From NCBI GenBank assembly GCA_017893485.1, contig JACEHZ010000205.1, positions 1-64,000 on the forward strand: a stretch of DNA of 64,000 nt. Direction: 5' to 3'. The translations under genes were made by a program, and so were the position numbers. Below, piece after piece: positions 22,321 to 33,600 of this stretch. Every line of letters begins with the position of its first letter. The stretch's first letter is position 1. The notes under the pieces were generated by a model, which saw only the letters and a list, made by a program, of their open reading frames with translations, did not search any database and had not been told where the DNA came from. The stretch comes from Hemerocallis citrina. Its lineage: Eukaryota; Streptophyta; Magnoliopsida; Asparagales; Asphodelaceae.

Positions 22321-23865
22321 TTAGATAGGCGTGGCTGCCTTCTCTTGGTATTTCAAAAGATGGTTGGCTTTCCAAGTCCTGGGAACTTTTCTGCCCTCAA
22401 GATCTTCTAGCTTGTATGCGCCGGGGCGGATCACTTTGGAGACTTTGTATGGTCCCTCCCAATTTGGGGCCAGTTTGCTTTTCTGCCCGGGGAACGAGAT
22501 GGCCAATTTTCGGAGGACCAGATCCCCTTCTTTCAGGTCGGTTGGGCGGACCCGTTTGTTGTAGGCGAGTTCGATTCTTCTCCGGTAACCTTGTTGCCGT
22601 ATGGCTGCTCTTTCCCGGATTTCGTCTATCAAGTCTAGGCTCGTTCTGAGCTCCCTGGCATTCTGTTCTTCTTCAAAAGCTATCAAACGAGGAGAGGGTA
22701 TCCCAACTTCTAGTGGGATGAGGGCCTCGGACCCATAGGTGAGATTGAACGGACTCTCGCCTGTCGGGGTCCGCTTCGTGGTTCGGTAATTCCACAGCAC
22801 ATTGGGCAGCTGATCGACCCACAATCCCTTGGAGCACTTGTCGAGTCTCTTCTTGATGCCGGAGAGGATCTGTCGGTTGGCATTCTCGGCTTGGCCATTT
22901 GACTGGGGATGAGAGACGGAGGAGAAGCGGTGTTGTATGGCTAGGTCTTCACATAAGGCTCGGAAGGCAGCTCCAGCGAACTGCGTACCGTTATCTGTAA
23001 CTACGACCCGAGGAACACCGAATCGGCAGATTACATTTTTCCAGAAGAATTGAACAACTCTATGTTCGGTAATTGTAGCCAGGGGCTCGGCCTCTATCCA
23101 TTTCGAGAAATAGTCGACTGCCACGACTAGGAACTTCAATTGTCCGGGGGCCGGTGGAAATGGCCCCAGTAAATCCATCCCCCACATTGCGAAGGGGATC
23201 GGACTTGATAGGGAGGAGAGTGGTGCTTGTGGAAGGCGTCGGATGTCGGAATACTTCTGGCAGGAGGTGCATTGCCGAACGTGTTGTTCGGCGTCCCGTA
23301 GGAGAGTGGGCCAGTAATACCCGTAGTTTAACACTTTGCGCGCCAAGGCTCTGGAGCCGGAGTGGGCTCTGCCGATGCCCTCATGGAGCTCTTGCAGGGC
23401 GTAGTCGGCTTGTCCGGGGGAGAGGCATCTTAGGTAGGGTCGACCATCCACCTGGGTGAAGGAGCGCTTATACAGAATGCCTTCGACCAATATGTAACGC
23501 TCGGCTCGGGTCCTTATCTTTCGGGCTTCCTTCGGATCCCTTGGGAGGAGTCCGTCTCTTAAAAACTCGACGAGGGGCTTCATCCAATTGTCTTCGAGGG
23601 GGAGTGGCAGTGTTTCGACGGAGTTGAAAACCTCGTCCTCTATGCTTGGCTTGAGGAGGACTTCTATCAGAACAGTTTGTTCGAGGCCTTGCAGGGATGA
23701 GGAAGCTAATTTGGACAGGGCGTCAGCCTGGGCATTTTCTTCTCTGGGGATTCTTCGGATGAGGGCCTCCTCGAAGAGCGCCATGAGGCTCTTTACTTTA
23801 GCCAAGTACTTTACCATCCTGTCATCGCGGGCTTCATATTCGCCGAGGACCTGGTTGACGACCAA
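22321..23865 (-). pseudogene. Integrase segment of broken pol, Tat element 1
   Basis: The frame continues pol after an in-frame TAG at 23866-23868 and ends with a natural-looking TAG at 22321. It covers the end of the second RNase H, then integrase. Visible parts are an N-terminal HHCC zinc motif (HEGIGRAH ... CTSC), the catalytic triad Asp (codon at 23173-23175, in MDLLGPF), Asp (22993-22995, in TDNGTQF) and Glu (22885-22887, in GQAENANR), and a C-terminal GPYKV domain. The second Asp and the Glu are 35 residues apart, the DD35E rule. Integrase would insert the element's cDNA. This segment has no start of its own and lies behind three stops, so it is not expected to be made. Confidence 0.9.
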
Positions 23866-24246
23866 CTAAGAGTCGCTGAAGATCTGCAGGCGTCGCGCCC
23901 CTGCGTTTCGGGCCATCCCAAGGCCGGCTATGAGTGCCTCGTATTCGGCTTCGTTATTCGAGGCTTTGAAGTTTATCCGGAGGGAGTATTAGAGGACAAA
24001 GTCGTCTGGGCCCGTGAGGATGACTCCTGCCCCGCTCCCCTCGTTGCAAGAGGATCCATCGACATATACCGACCAGACAGGCGGTCCCTTCATTGTTTGT
24101 TCGGAGTCGGGGATAGTTGTTTCAACTATGAATTCGGCCAGCGCCTGTGCCTTGATTGCGGTCCTAGGCTGATAAGTAATATCATGTTGGCTCAGCTCGA
24201 TCGACCATTTCATGAGGCGGCCGGAAGTCTCTGGCTTGTGAAGGAT
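23866..24246 (-). pseudogene. Second (archaeal-like) RNase H segment, Tat element 1
   Basis: Between the TAG at 24247-24249 and the TAG at 23866-23868 the pol frame encodes a second RNase H. It carries the typical start VYVDGSSCNEGSGAG with its catalytic Asp, later the FEASNNEAEYEA motif with Glu, and FSDS at the end with Asp. A further TAA at 23989-23991 interrupts it. An additional RNase H placed between the first RNase H and integrase is a known mark of the Tat lineage. All three stops in this part of pol look like C-to-T changes of Gln or similar CAG/CAA codons on the coding strand. Confidence 0.8.
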
Positions 24247-26777
24247 CTATTTCAACGACTGGTCGGTAAGAACGACCATCGAATGAGACTGGAAGTATGG
24301 CCGAAGCTTTCTCGCAGCCATTATCAGGGCGTAAGCTATTTTCTCAATTTTCGGGTACCGGAGCTCGGCGTCCCGGAGCACTTTGCTGACGTAGTAAATG
24401 GGCTTCTGAGTTCTTTCTTCTTCTCTGACCAGGACCGCACTAAGCGTCTGTTCGGAGGCTGCCAAGTAGAGGTAGAGTGGTTCGCCCGGTATGGGTTTGC
24501 TGAGAAGAGGTGGATTGACGAGGTAAGCCTTAAGCTGGTCGAAGGAATCTTGTTGTTGCTGCCCCCACTCGAATCCCTTAGCCCCCCTGAGGGCTTTGAA
24601 GAACGGGAGGCACTTCTCCCCAGACTTCGACAGAAAGCACCCAATGGCGGCTAATCGACCAGTCAATCTCTGAACTTCTTTGACGTTTCTAGGTGGGGCC
24701 ATGTCCAGTATGGCCTTGATCTTCTCCGGATTTGCCTCTATTCCTCGTTGGCTAACCATGAAGCCGAGGAACTTGCCTGATGAGACGCCGAACGCACACT
24801 TGTTCGGGTTGAGTCTCATATGGTGCTTTCTCAAAACATCAAACGCTTCTTGGAGGTCGACCACGTGATCAATGCCTCGGATGCTTTTCACAAGCATGTC
24901 GTCCACGTACACTTCCATGTTTCGGCCAATCTGTGCCTGAAATACTTTGTTAACAAGGCGCTGGTATGTTGCCCCGGCATTCTTTAGGCCGAAAGGCATG
25001 ACTCTGTAGCAGTAGAGCCCTTGGTCGGTCACAAAAGATGTCTTCGGAATATCCGGGGGGAACATCCTTATCTGATTGTAACCCGAGAAAGCGTCCATGA
25101 AGCTGAGGAGCTCATGTCCCGAGGTTGCGTCAATCAGAGTGTCGATGCTCGGCAGAGGGAAGGGGTCTTTAGGGCAGGCCTTGTTGAGGTCAGTGAAATC
25201 AATACAGATTCTCCATGTTCCGTTGGACTTTTTCACCATTACTACGTTTGACAACCACTCAGGATAATTTACTTCCTGTATGAACCGGGCCTTCAATAAT
25301 TTGTCCACCTCTTCTTTGATAGCGAGCTGACGCTCGGGAGCGAACTTGCGCCTCTTCTGCTGGACCGGTTTGGACCCCGGATCAACACTGAGGCGGTGGA
25401 CCAAGAGTTCTTCGGAGATACCGGGCATGTCTGCAGCTGACCATGCGAAGAGGTCTTGGTTGGCTCGGATGCATTTTACAATATCCGCGTATAGTGCGGA
25501 TGGGAGGGCCTTGCTGACGAAGAACCTGTGGGTCGGCTCCTGGTCCGAGAAGGGTACCTCCTCCAACTCGTCTACCGGCTCGGAGGTTGGCCGAGCAGTA
25601 TCTTGGGGGATCTCGAGTGTTTCTAAGGAGAGGACGGGTCCGAGGGTGGAAGTCATATAACACTTGCGGGCCTGCTCCTGATTGCCCCTTACTTCTCCCA
25701 CCCCAGCCCGAGTGGGGAATTTCATTTTGAGATGATAGGCAGAAGGGACGGCTTCAAGGGCGGCTAGGCCGGGCCGACCCAAAATGACGTTGTAGGCCGC
25801 TGGGACATCTACGACCATGAAATCCATCGACTCCGTGCGGGTAGTAGGAGTTTTGCCGGCCGTGACATCGAGGGTGATTACCCCTTCAATCGTTACCGGT
25901 ACTCCCGTGAACCCATGGAGCGTGTAGCCGGCGGGCTTGAGTCTGTCTCGGGAGAGCTTCAGCCCCTTGAAGGCGTCGAGGAAGAGGATGTTGACGGAGC
26001 TACCGTTATCCACTAAGATCCTCTCAACTTTGAAATTGGCCATGTGAAGGCTGATGACGAGTGCGTCACAATGAGGGGTGCGGACACCCTCGAGATCTTC
26101 GTCAGAAAAGGTGACGGGCACTCCGAGGCCTTTGGGAGGAGGGGTGGCTCGGACAGAGTTCACTTCTCTAATAAAAGCTTTCCGAGAAGAGTTCGAGGAG
26201 CCCCCCATTGGACCCCCATGGATGAGGTGGAGGACTCGTTCCTCCTCGAATTCTGGCGTCTCTTCTCGTTCCGGGCGTTTGTTAGCCCCCCGAGGTTGGG
26301 GAGGAAGCTCGGCTTGGTCCTTTCTCATGAATTTTGCCAACTGGCCCCTCTGGATAAGGGCCTCGATCTCATTTCTTAGCGCACGACAGTCGTTGGTGTC
26401 GTGCCCATGGTCCCGGTGATAGCGGCACCATTTTTCTCTATCTCTTCTCTTGGCAGGGGTGTTCATCTTTGGAGCAGGAGGTAAGACCCCTTCTTTTTCG
26501 ACTTCCATGAAAATGGCGAAGATATTTGCGGTGAGGGGAGTAAACTTCTCAAATCTAGGGGGAGGTCGGCGCTGGCCAGTATTATCCTTCTGGAACTTCT
26601 TCGCTCCTTCTTCTTCCGTTCCCTTCCTCTTAGACCCGGAGGCAGTTGCTTCCCAGTTGGGCTGTTCCTCGGCCTCTTCAGCTCGGATGTACTTTTCAGT
26701 GCGGAGGAGGAGGTCAGAAAAGTCGTGTGGGGGTTTCTTGGCGAGGGAGGAGCGGAGGTTGGAATTGAGGATATTGG
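24247..26777 (-). pseudogene. gag C-terminus, protease, reverse transcriptase and RNase H segment
   Basis: This frame takes over from gag after a frameshift near 26777-26792 and runs to an in-frame TAG at 24247. In order it holds: the gag C-terminus with a C-X2-H-X4-H-X4-C knuckle (CRYHRDHGHDTNDC); an aspartic protease with LVDNGSSVNILF (active-site Asp codon around 26008-26010); a reverse transcriptase with DFTDLNKACPKDPFPLP, FSGYNQIRM and the catalytic YVDD (24898-24909); and the first RNase H up to VLTDQSLK. Protease would cut the polyprotein, and RT plus RNase H would copy the RNA. Gag and pol are in one frame apart from the shift, as usual in the lineage. The codons after the stop continue the family sequence, so the TAG is a mutation, not the natural end. 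Confidence 0.92.
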
Positions 26778-28027
26778 ATTGGCGCCGCGGTAGCGACGGA
26801 TTGGTCGAGGGATGCGATGGTTCTGGCTTCAGCTGTGAACCTCTTCATGTAGTCCCTCAATTTCTCCCCCTTCTGTTGACGGAGGTGCAATAGTGAGATG
26901 CTGGTCTTCTCGGCCCTTCGGCTGCTGACGAAATGGGTGATGAATAGGGTTTCGAACTGTTCGAAGGAGAATATCGACGCCGGGGCAAGTCGAGAGTACC
27001 ATTCTCGAGCTGGGCCTTTCAGAGTTGCAGGGAATGTTTTGCAGAGGAGGGCATCGGAAGCTTGATGGAGGAGCATCAAAGTCTTAAAGCTTTCGATGTG
27101 GTCAACCGGATCGGTCTCCCCAGTGTAGTTCTCGAACTGGGGAGGTTTGAAACCGAACGGAACAGGAGCATCTACTATGGTCCGGGAGAACGGGGGTCGG
27201 CTAGGACGTAGGGTCCTCCCCCTAAGCTCCTCTTCTCGGTTTATCTGTCCCAAGAGTTTTTCCACCTCGTTTAGACGGCGGTTCATGGTGTCATCTCTCC
27301 GACGGTGATCTGCCGAGCCACGGGACTCGTCTTCGTATGAGGGGGAGCGAGGGCTGCGGCGATGGTAACTTCGAGAACGACGAGGACTTGGGGTGCGTCT
27401 GGAATTGGTAGGAGCGGGTCGAGGAGAAGGGGACCGTTGGCGAGGGCTCCGGACCGGAGGAGGGGATGGGGCCCTCGGCTCATTGGGGTTCTGACGGAGG
27501 TTGAGGGCCTGTTGTACCATCGCTTGGAATTGCTGGAACTCGGCACGGGTGATGGGCGCTTCATTGTTCCTAGGCTGCTGCCGACCTGCTGGAGAGTGCC
27601 TCCTTCGGTAGTGATCGGGGGAGTCCTTCCTCCCTCTTCGGACGGGGGACCTCCTGTGCTCTCGGTGTCGGGGGGATCTCTCTTGCTGGCGGGAGGCTTC
27701 CCCCCGAGCCCGCTTTTCATCCAGATGGCGACGAAGGTCATCATCTTCCGGGCGTTTGGGAGAGGCATTGTGGCGACCAGAGGCTCGGGGATGATGGGAG
27801 GCCATGGAGGCACTGGAGGCGTTGTGGATGGAGATGTTCTCTTGGTGAAGAGGCTGTTTCTGGGGGTTAGGCCCCTTCGGATCAGGAGGTGGAGGGTTCC
27901 GTTGGAGCGGCTCTTCCATGGTAGGAGGGAGTTGCCCTTGTTGCTGAGCGGGATCAGGAAGGACTTCTTGCTGGTCAGGGTTGGGCGCTCGGTTGGAGCC
28001 CCTAGATCTAACTTTGCGAGGCGGCAT
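26714..28027 (-). pseudogene. gag N-terminal part, frameshifted
   Basis: ATG at 28027 starts a frame that follows the PBS by about 50 bases; the longer frame to 28048 would need a GTG. The first 250 residues are Arg/Ser/Pro-rich, then the retrotransposon gag domain follows (APVPFGFKPPQFENYTGE, DHIESFKTLM, and a region with LKGPAREWYSRLAP). Near residue 420 one extra base (between about 26777 and 26792) moves the reading frame. The N-terminal frame then ends at 26714 after some 20 foreign residues, while the family sequence continues in the +1 frame. Gag would form the virus-like particle. The shift removes the nucleic-acid-binding end. Confidence 0.9.
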
Positions 28028-28078
28028 GGCAGGAGAAAACCTGTTCACCGGGAAGAGGAGAGGTCCCTATTCGTTAGT

Positions 28079-28096
28079 TTCCCACAGACGGCGCCA
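28079..28096 (-). other. Primer binding site of element 1
   Basis: Three bases inside the 5' LTR, the minus strand reads TGGCGCCGTCTGTGGGAA. It begins with TGG, as required to pair with a tRNA 3'-CCA. The first nine bases agree with the PBS complementary to plant tRNA-Asp as I know it from related elements; the later bases agree less well, so the tRNA is a suggestion. Confidence 0.75.
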
Positions 28097-28099
28097 ATC

Positions 28100-28758
28100 T
28101 GTTGCCGCTAATTTCGGTGTGGGGGCACACAGATAGAACTTGTGGATTCTTGGGGAAACTGAATAGAAAGACCTGTGTACCTGTTCCTTGGGGCGTCGAT
28201 CGTCGCTCCGCCGTGCACCTGCAAAAAGTGCGAGACACCGGGGTTGTTCCCGGCGACGCACCCTCCGACGCTCAAGTCAGTAATCTGGCAGACTATGAAA
28301 GAGCGCAAAAACTGGTGAAAGATTGATTACCTCTTAATGGAGATGGGTGGGGGGTATTTATAGGCGTCTTAGGGAACGGATTAGGAATGTAATCCTTGTG
28401 ATCAGATATGGAATATTCTTCCTGTGAACAGATTAGGAATGTAATCTGATAAGGTATATTCCCTGTAATCAGATAAAGAATTTAATCCCAAATCCCGGTG
28501 AAAGGATAGGCACGAATCAGGGCCGTTGATTAATATGAATCAGGAATCCTAATTCTATCCCTTCTGAGCTGGGTTTGCTGCGGGTTGAAACCCGTACCCG
28601 ATTAAGGTGGATCCGTTCGCGGGTAAGTGGATTTTCGGGAAGATAACCAGTACCCGCTTCAGACCCGTCAGAAGGTGAAATTACCGCTCTACCCCTGTGC
28701 CTCAAGATTCGTGATCTATCTGGACGGTTCCGATTTAACCCCATTTTTAGCCATATCA
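28100..28758 (-). repeat. 5' LTR of Tat-lineage element 1
   Basis: 659 bases, nearly identical to 14561-15220. By eye I count three substitutions and one 1-base gap between the two copies. Confidence 0.95.
28355..28363 (-). promoter_or_regulatory. TATA box of the 5' LTR
   Basis: CTATAAATA on the minus strand, preceded by GC-rich sequence, in the middle of the LTR. The same word occurs in the 3' LTR and in the diverged LTR at 61147-61758, which supports function as the element's promoter. Confidence 0.6.
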
Positions 28759-28763
28759 TATAC

Positions 28764-29373
28764 AAAAATTAACAAAATCCAACAAAATAGAACTTCAAAT
28801 ATCTAATGTGCTCCAACATCAGAAAAAAACAAAAAAATTAGTAACCATCATCACAACACCACAAACATAGACTATGTTAACATAATTTATATGAACAACA
28901 TCACAAGTTACATCAACAAAAACTCAAAAAACTTAACCAAAAGTTGCAATTATTTAACTCGGCGTGTATCTATCGGTCTTCTTTGTCTTTCAGACGGCGG
29001 TTATTTTGCACTTCTTTGGCGTTGGGATTTTTTTGTATTACCTGGGATATGAGAAGCTCGTCATCATTAGGTATTCTTTGTTTTTCATGCCCTTTCCCCT
29101 CATCATGTGGTGACCTCTCTTCTTTGGGTTCTGGTGGTGTAGCGGTAGGAGGCGTAGCCACACGATGACTTGTGTATTTTGACATAAATGCATCTAATGC
29201 GGGGCCCTCACCCACCGCATCAAGAGATCGCCTACACAGTGCAAGAATCTCGTGTGCGAACTCTTTGACATCATCGATCACATTGGAGGTAACCGTCGAA
29301 CGACACTTCTTGCAATCTCTCATGCGTTCTCTGCCTATAAATTAGAATGTGTCATATAAACATTTTTGTATTA
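28764..29373 (-). CDS. Unrecognised open frame of 117 aa in a spacer (ORF at 28970-29323)
   Basis: The spacer between the Tat element and the Helitron holds a minus-strand frame from ATG at 29323 to TAG at 28970. The protein starts MRDCKKCRSTVTSNVIDDV. Its first half is plausible globular protein, and its second half is Pro/Glu/Lys-rich and polar. An acceptor-like TTTATAGGCAG lies just before the ATG and a donor-like CAGGTAATAC near 29044, so it may be one exon of a larger or decayed gene, perhaps a transposase tail. I do not recognise the family. The rest of the spacer is AT-rich. Confidence 0.3.
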
Positions 29374-31927
29374 TCTATATAATAAAACACAAAGAAAGCT
29401 ATCAAGTGGCTCACCTTCAATCCTCCCAAAATCAAAAGCCCGGATCTAACCACACAAAACATATTTTCCCTCCCAAAATTTCAAACCCCAAAATCAAAAT
29501 CCCCCCCCCCCCCCCCCCAAAACTAAAAAACCCATTACTTTATTAGTATCTCTTTCTTCTATCTTCTTTCTTCACTTTTCATATTTCTTTCTTTCTCTCT
29601 CTCCTTACCTCTCTCTCCCATTCTTTCTTTATTTACATATAAATTTAGATTTTAAGATTTTAGTTTTATAAATTTTCAGAATTTTTATGTTTTTTTATTG
29701 CACATGTTATATTGAAAATAACAAATATCTCTTTAACAGTTAAAATTTCATCATTTTCCACACTTAAAGTTCTATGAAGTTAGATTTTACACCCACATTT
29801 ATAATTACTTTTCGACATATACTAATGGAAACATGGACTTTTATTTACAACTAATTATTGTCATACTATTTGTAACCCCTGTTTTCATTAATGCGTATTT
29901 TAAAAATATTTTTCTGTATTTAAATTCTTAGTACCTTATAACTATTTTTTCCCTAATTGATTTTATTATTTGAAGTATGAGCCCAAGTTGCATTTTTATT
30001 TTTATTAACTATTAATGTGAGCCCAGTTGTTATTTAAGCCCAACTCCACATTATGATCTTATTTTATTTTATATTTAATCTGAACCCAAAAATTCAGCCT
30101 AACAACCTAATTGTTTTATTTAAATATTTTTAAGCCCAAGCCCATATCCACCCCCTATTGGATCTCTCACCCGTACCCAATAACCCAATCAACTCCCCAG
30201 ATTCTCCTAACGGACTAATCCCTATGACTTCTCCTAATCACTCCCCCACAACCCCCATAATCTGTAACTCCCAAAATAATAACTGAATCCCCACTATCTC
30301 CACAATCCATAACTCCCTCCCCCTATTCTTTCTCTCTCCCCATACACTCTCTCTTCCTTCTCTGTTTAAACACAACAAAAACAAAACCCAAACAAAACAA
30401 ATCAAAACCCCAAACCCAACATCTTCTTCCTCTCTCTCATCCCGATCTCCCTCTTACCCTGCACCCATCCCGCTATCTCTTCTCCCGTCCTCTACCATGT
30501 GACGCACCGCCCCCGACCTCTTGCGTCGTGCCCCACCTTCGCGCGAGTGCAGCGCCGGCTTCCCAGCACCCTAGCGGCCAGTCGCACAACACCCAGCCGA
30601 CTCCCCGCCGACCTCCCTGCGTTGCCTCTCCCAGGCACTTCGCCCCGTCGACGACGCAGTCGACCAGCGGCAGCGCACCCTGCGCTGCTCCACTCGACGC
30701 CACGACTGCAGCGTTCCCCTGGCCGTCAGTGCCCCCTAGCGACGTCGCTCGCATCGCCAACTCCTCCCCTCCCAATCGCGCCTCTTCCGATTGCGACCTC
30801 CACCTCAGCCAACGATCCTCCTCCCTGCACCGCTCAGAGCACAACACGCCATCCGCTTGTCCCCCTAGTCGCGTCGCTCTTTTCGTCAGCTCCTCCCCTG
30901 TGCTGCGACGCCGCGCGAGTGCAGCGCCGACCAGAGCACCAGCGCACCCCGACGCTGTGATTCTCCGACGACAGGCCACCACAACAGCCTGCGGCAACTA
31001 CCCTACGCTGAGACCCCTTGCACTACCTTCGTCGACAGCCATGGCGCAGCTGTCCTCCATTTCGACGATCGGCTACAGCATCCAACAGCCTGCGCTCGCC
31101 TGTGCCCAGCCCCTGCGGTAGCTCCCCCTGCCGTCCGCCGTCATCCCGTCGCTGCAGTGGCAGTCCCGTCGTCGTCGCGTCGTACCGCCATTGTCTTGTC
31201 GCTGCTCTGGCTCACTCTCTATCACTCTCTGTACAGTGAAGGAGGGAAGAAGACAGGAGTATGGGGGATTTGATCTCGGCCATCGGATCGCGTCAAGATC
31301 CGCGCTATCAGAGCCAGCCTGATCGCTGTTCACTATTTTGCCACAGCGAATCCCTCGCTCGCCGTCCCGTGTTCTGGCTTGATCCGCTGCGCGGGAGAGT
31401 TTCGATTGGTCATTCCGGTGTTCGCTGTTTTGCCGCGCCGAATCCCAAGTCGCCGTATGCTGTTTTGGAGCGATCTGGTGTGGAAAAATTTGCTCTACTC
31501 TTGGATTTTGCACGTGCTTCACACGTGCTTTTGGGAGACTTCTTCCGGGGTTTTTCAACCCAATTTCCTTCAACAAGCGGATCTAATCGTCGTCAATTAA
31601 GGCAAGTATCCCTTGTACAATTTATTTGTTCTAGTACAAGCATCCCTTGAAAAATACTACAAATAGTTAGAATTGTGACTCCTCCTTGACTATCGTTGTT
31701 GATCAATATTAAAACTCCAAAATTTATAATTCTAAGAGTCACAATAATTTCGTTGTATTAAATTATAATTACTTGGACTCTTTTACCCTTTGAACACATG
31801 AACACATGAGATTAAGGAGACCTAAATTTGTAGACACATGGTATATTGTGCATTTGATGAACTTACAACCATATGACTTAGAAAATAATTATTACTTGCT
31901 GTTTGGACCACCATTATTATGTATTTA

Positions 31928-32397
31928 CTAGGTATGCCCGTTGACACGTGCCTACGGCACGTCTTCGGAATGGTACACCTTATTTGATCATATAAAATAG
32001 TTTTAGAGGTCGAGCAAATTAATTGAAGTAGCAAACATATTTTATGAGAAACTTTTGGGGTCCAGCAAAAAAATATATTATATGATTTTTTTTTATTTTT
32101 TTGAACTATTTTTAAAGCTTTTAAATTTTTAATTTTTTTAGTTTTTAAATTTTTTATTTTTAAAAATTTTTTAAAAATTTTATTTTCTTAATTTTTTGAA
32201 TAGAAGAGGGAGGGAGAGAGAGAGAAAAAAAAATAAAAAATAAATATAGGAGTTATTTTGGGTGGGGGATTTGAATGAGTTTTGGAGGGAACTTTTGGGG
32301 GGAAAATATGTTTTGTGAGGTTAGATCTGGGTCTTTAATTTTTGAGGGGATTGAAGGAGAACCACTTGATATCTTTCTTTGTATTTTATTATATAGA
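31928..32397 (-). mobile_element. Short non-autonomous Helitron inside the solo LTR
   Basis: Read on the minus strand it starts TCTATATAATAAAATACAAA after an A and ends with the hairpin ACGTGCCgtaGGCACGT and CTAG before a T. Its length is 470 bases and it has no coding capacity. It belongs to the same family as the Helitron that hosts the surrounding solo LTR. Confidence 0.85.
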
Positions 32398-33204
32398 TTA
32401 CACATTAACTTAGACACCTAATAACAAATTTTCATGCAAATCTATACTAGTAAGTTATTCCCACATGTTGCTGTCCTGAATCTTCTTTTACTATTTCGAC
32501 CCATTTAACTTTAGAATCTGAACCCGAGACCTGAATAGAAGATGTAGCCCTGGATGTCTAGATGTCGTTAGACTCTGAAACGTTCGAATTTGGAGTTACG
32601 GTCTAGGAGTTATTGTAGTTTTACTGCAGCTGTGTTGGTAGACGCAGATTCGTAAAACTGCTGCACACATTTACCTTGCGAATTAAGTTAGCTATGTAAA
32701 CAGCGATCGCTTGACTCGAAGTTTTATATGTAGTTGCTGGACACCTTATAGGTCATCCCCAATTTTTCTTAGAATTAATTAACATTATTTCAATACTATT
32801 TCATATGTATGAATATATATACACAAATTCTGCTGGAACGTTTTAGCTGGATAATTTATTCATGTCGACCCTCGATTATGCCATATAATTACCCTAAGCT
32901 CATCCCATGTACATGACCCTGATTTCTTGACTTGTTTCGCACACATGCATACTTGCTTGATAAAATAATAAATGTAACAAGCCGGGGTTTAAGGGAAAGA
33001 CCATAGTAGTGGACAATACAGGTAAGTGTACTCAAAAGGGAGCCCGTGTTTCCCAGTACTCGGTTCATGAACCTGTTGCACTTGATGTATTCATGGAGCC
33101 AGTTACTTGGCTCATGAAACTGTTGTATTCATGGACCCACTGTGTGGTCCTTGAACCTGTTAGTATTCACGAACTCGTTCGTGAACCTGTTATTTAATTT
33201 CGTA

Positions 33205-33600
33205 TTCATGAACCGTGCCTGCCTGATACCTGATACTTGATACCTGAAACCTGAGTACGCCGCCCTATAGACTCCATTACTAGGCCTAAACGAAATTGAT
33301 TTGACTGTAGCAACCATGTAGTAAAAAGATGGATGCATGAAGTGCTACCTAGATAGTAATAACTACAAGACTTGAACATGAAACTTGAACATGACACCTG
33401 TTACTTGATACTTGATGATATGATACATGAAACATGATACATGAGACCTGAAACCTGAAACTTGAACTTGATACTTGTTACCTGATACTCAACAACTTGT
33501 TACTTGAGACTTGACACTTGAAATAAAATTTTGACACCAGACTTGGCACTTGTTATATGATACTAGACTTGAGACTTGTCACTTGATGTTAGATACCCCT
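33205..33600. repeat. Degenerate short repeat, CTTGATACCTGA-like
   Basis: About 30 imperfect copies of 8-12 base words such as ACTTGATAC and ACCTGAAAC follow each other within the solo LTR. No fixed period is maintained. Confidence 0.6.

Larger units (their letters stand above)
14561..28758 (-). mobile_element. Tat-lineage Ty3/gypsy LTR retrotransposon with antisense gene
   Basis: The 14.2-kb element lies in minus orientation between identical 5-bp target duplications, TATAC (14556-14560 and 28759-28763). Both LTRs start with TG and end with CA. In element order it reads: 5' LTR, PBS, gag, protease, reverse transcriptase, RNase H, second RNase H, integrase, two tandem arrays, a gene on the opposite strand, a third tandem array, polypurine tract, 3' LTR. 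The second RNase H, the long variable 3' region and the extra antisense frame are characters of the plant Tat lineage (Retand/Ogre group). Comparing the LTRs by eye I find three substitutions and one 1-base indel, so insertion was recent. gag-pol is broken by one frameshift and three stops, so this copy is not autonomous. Confidence 0.93.

Noticed and set aside
30528..31121. Pro/Ala/Ser-rich 197-codon frame in the solo LTR
   Set aside because: It needs a GTG start, has low complexity, and several overlapping frames on both strands are open in this GC-rich block.
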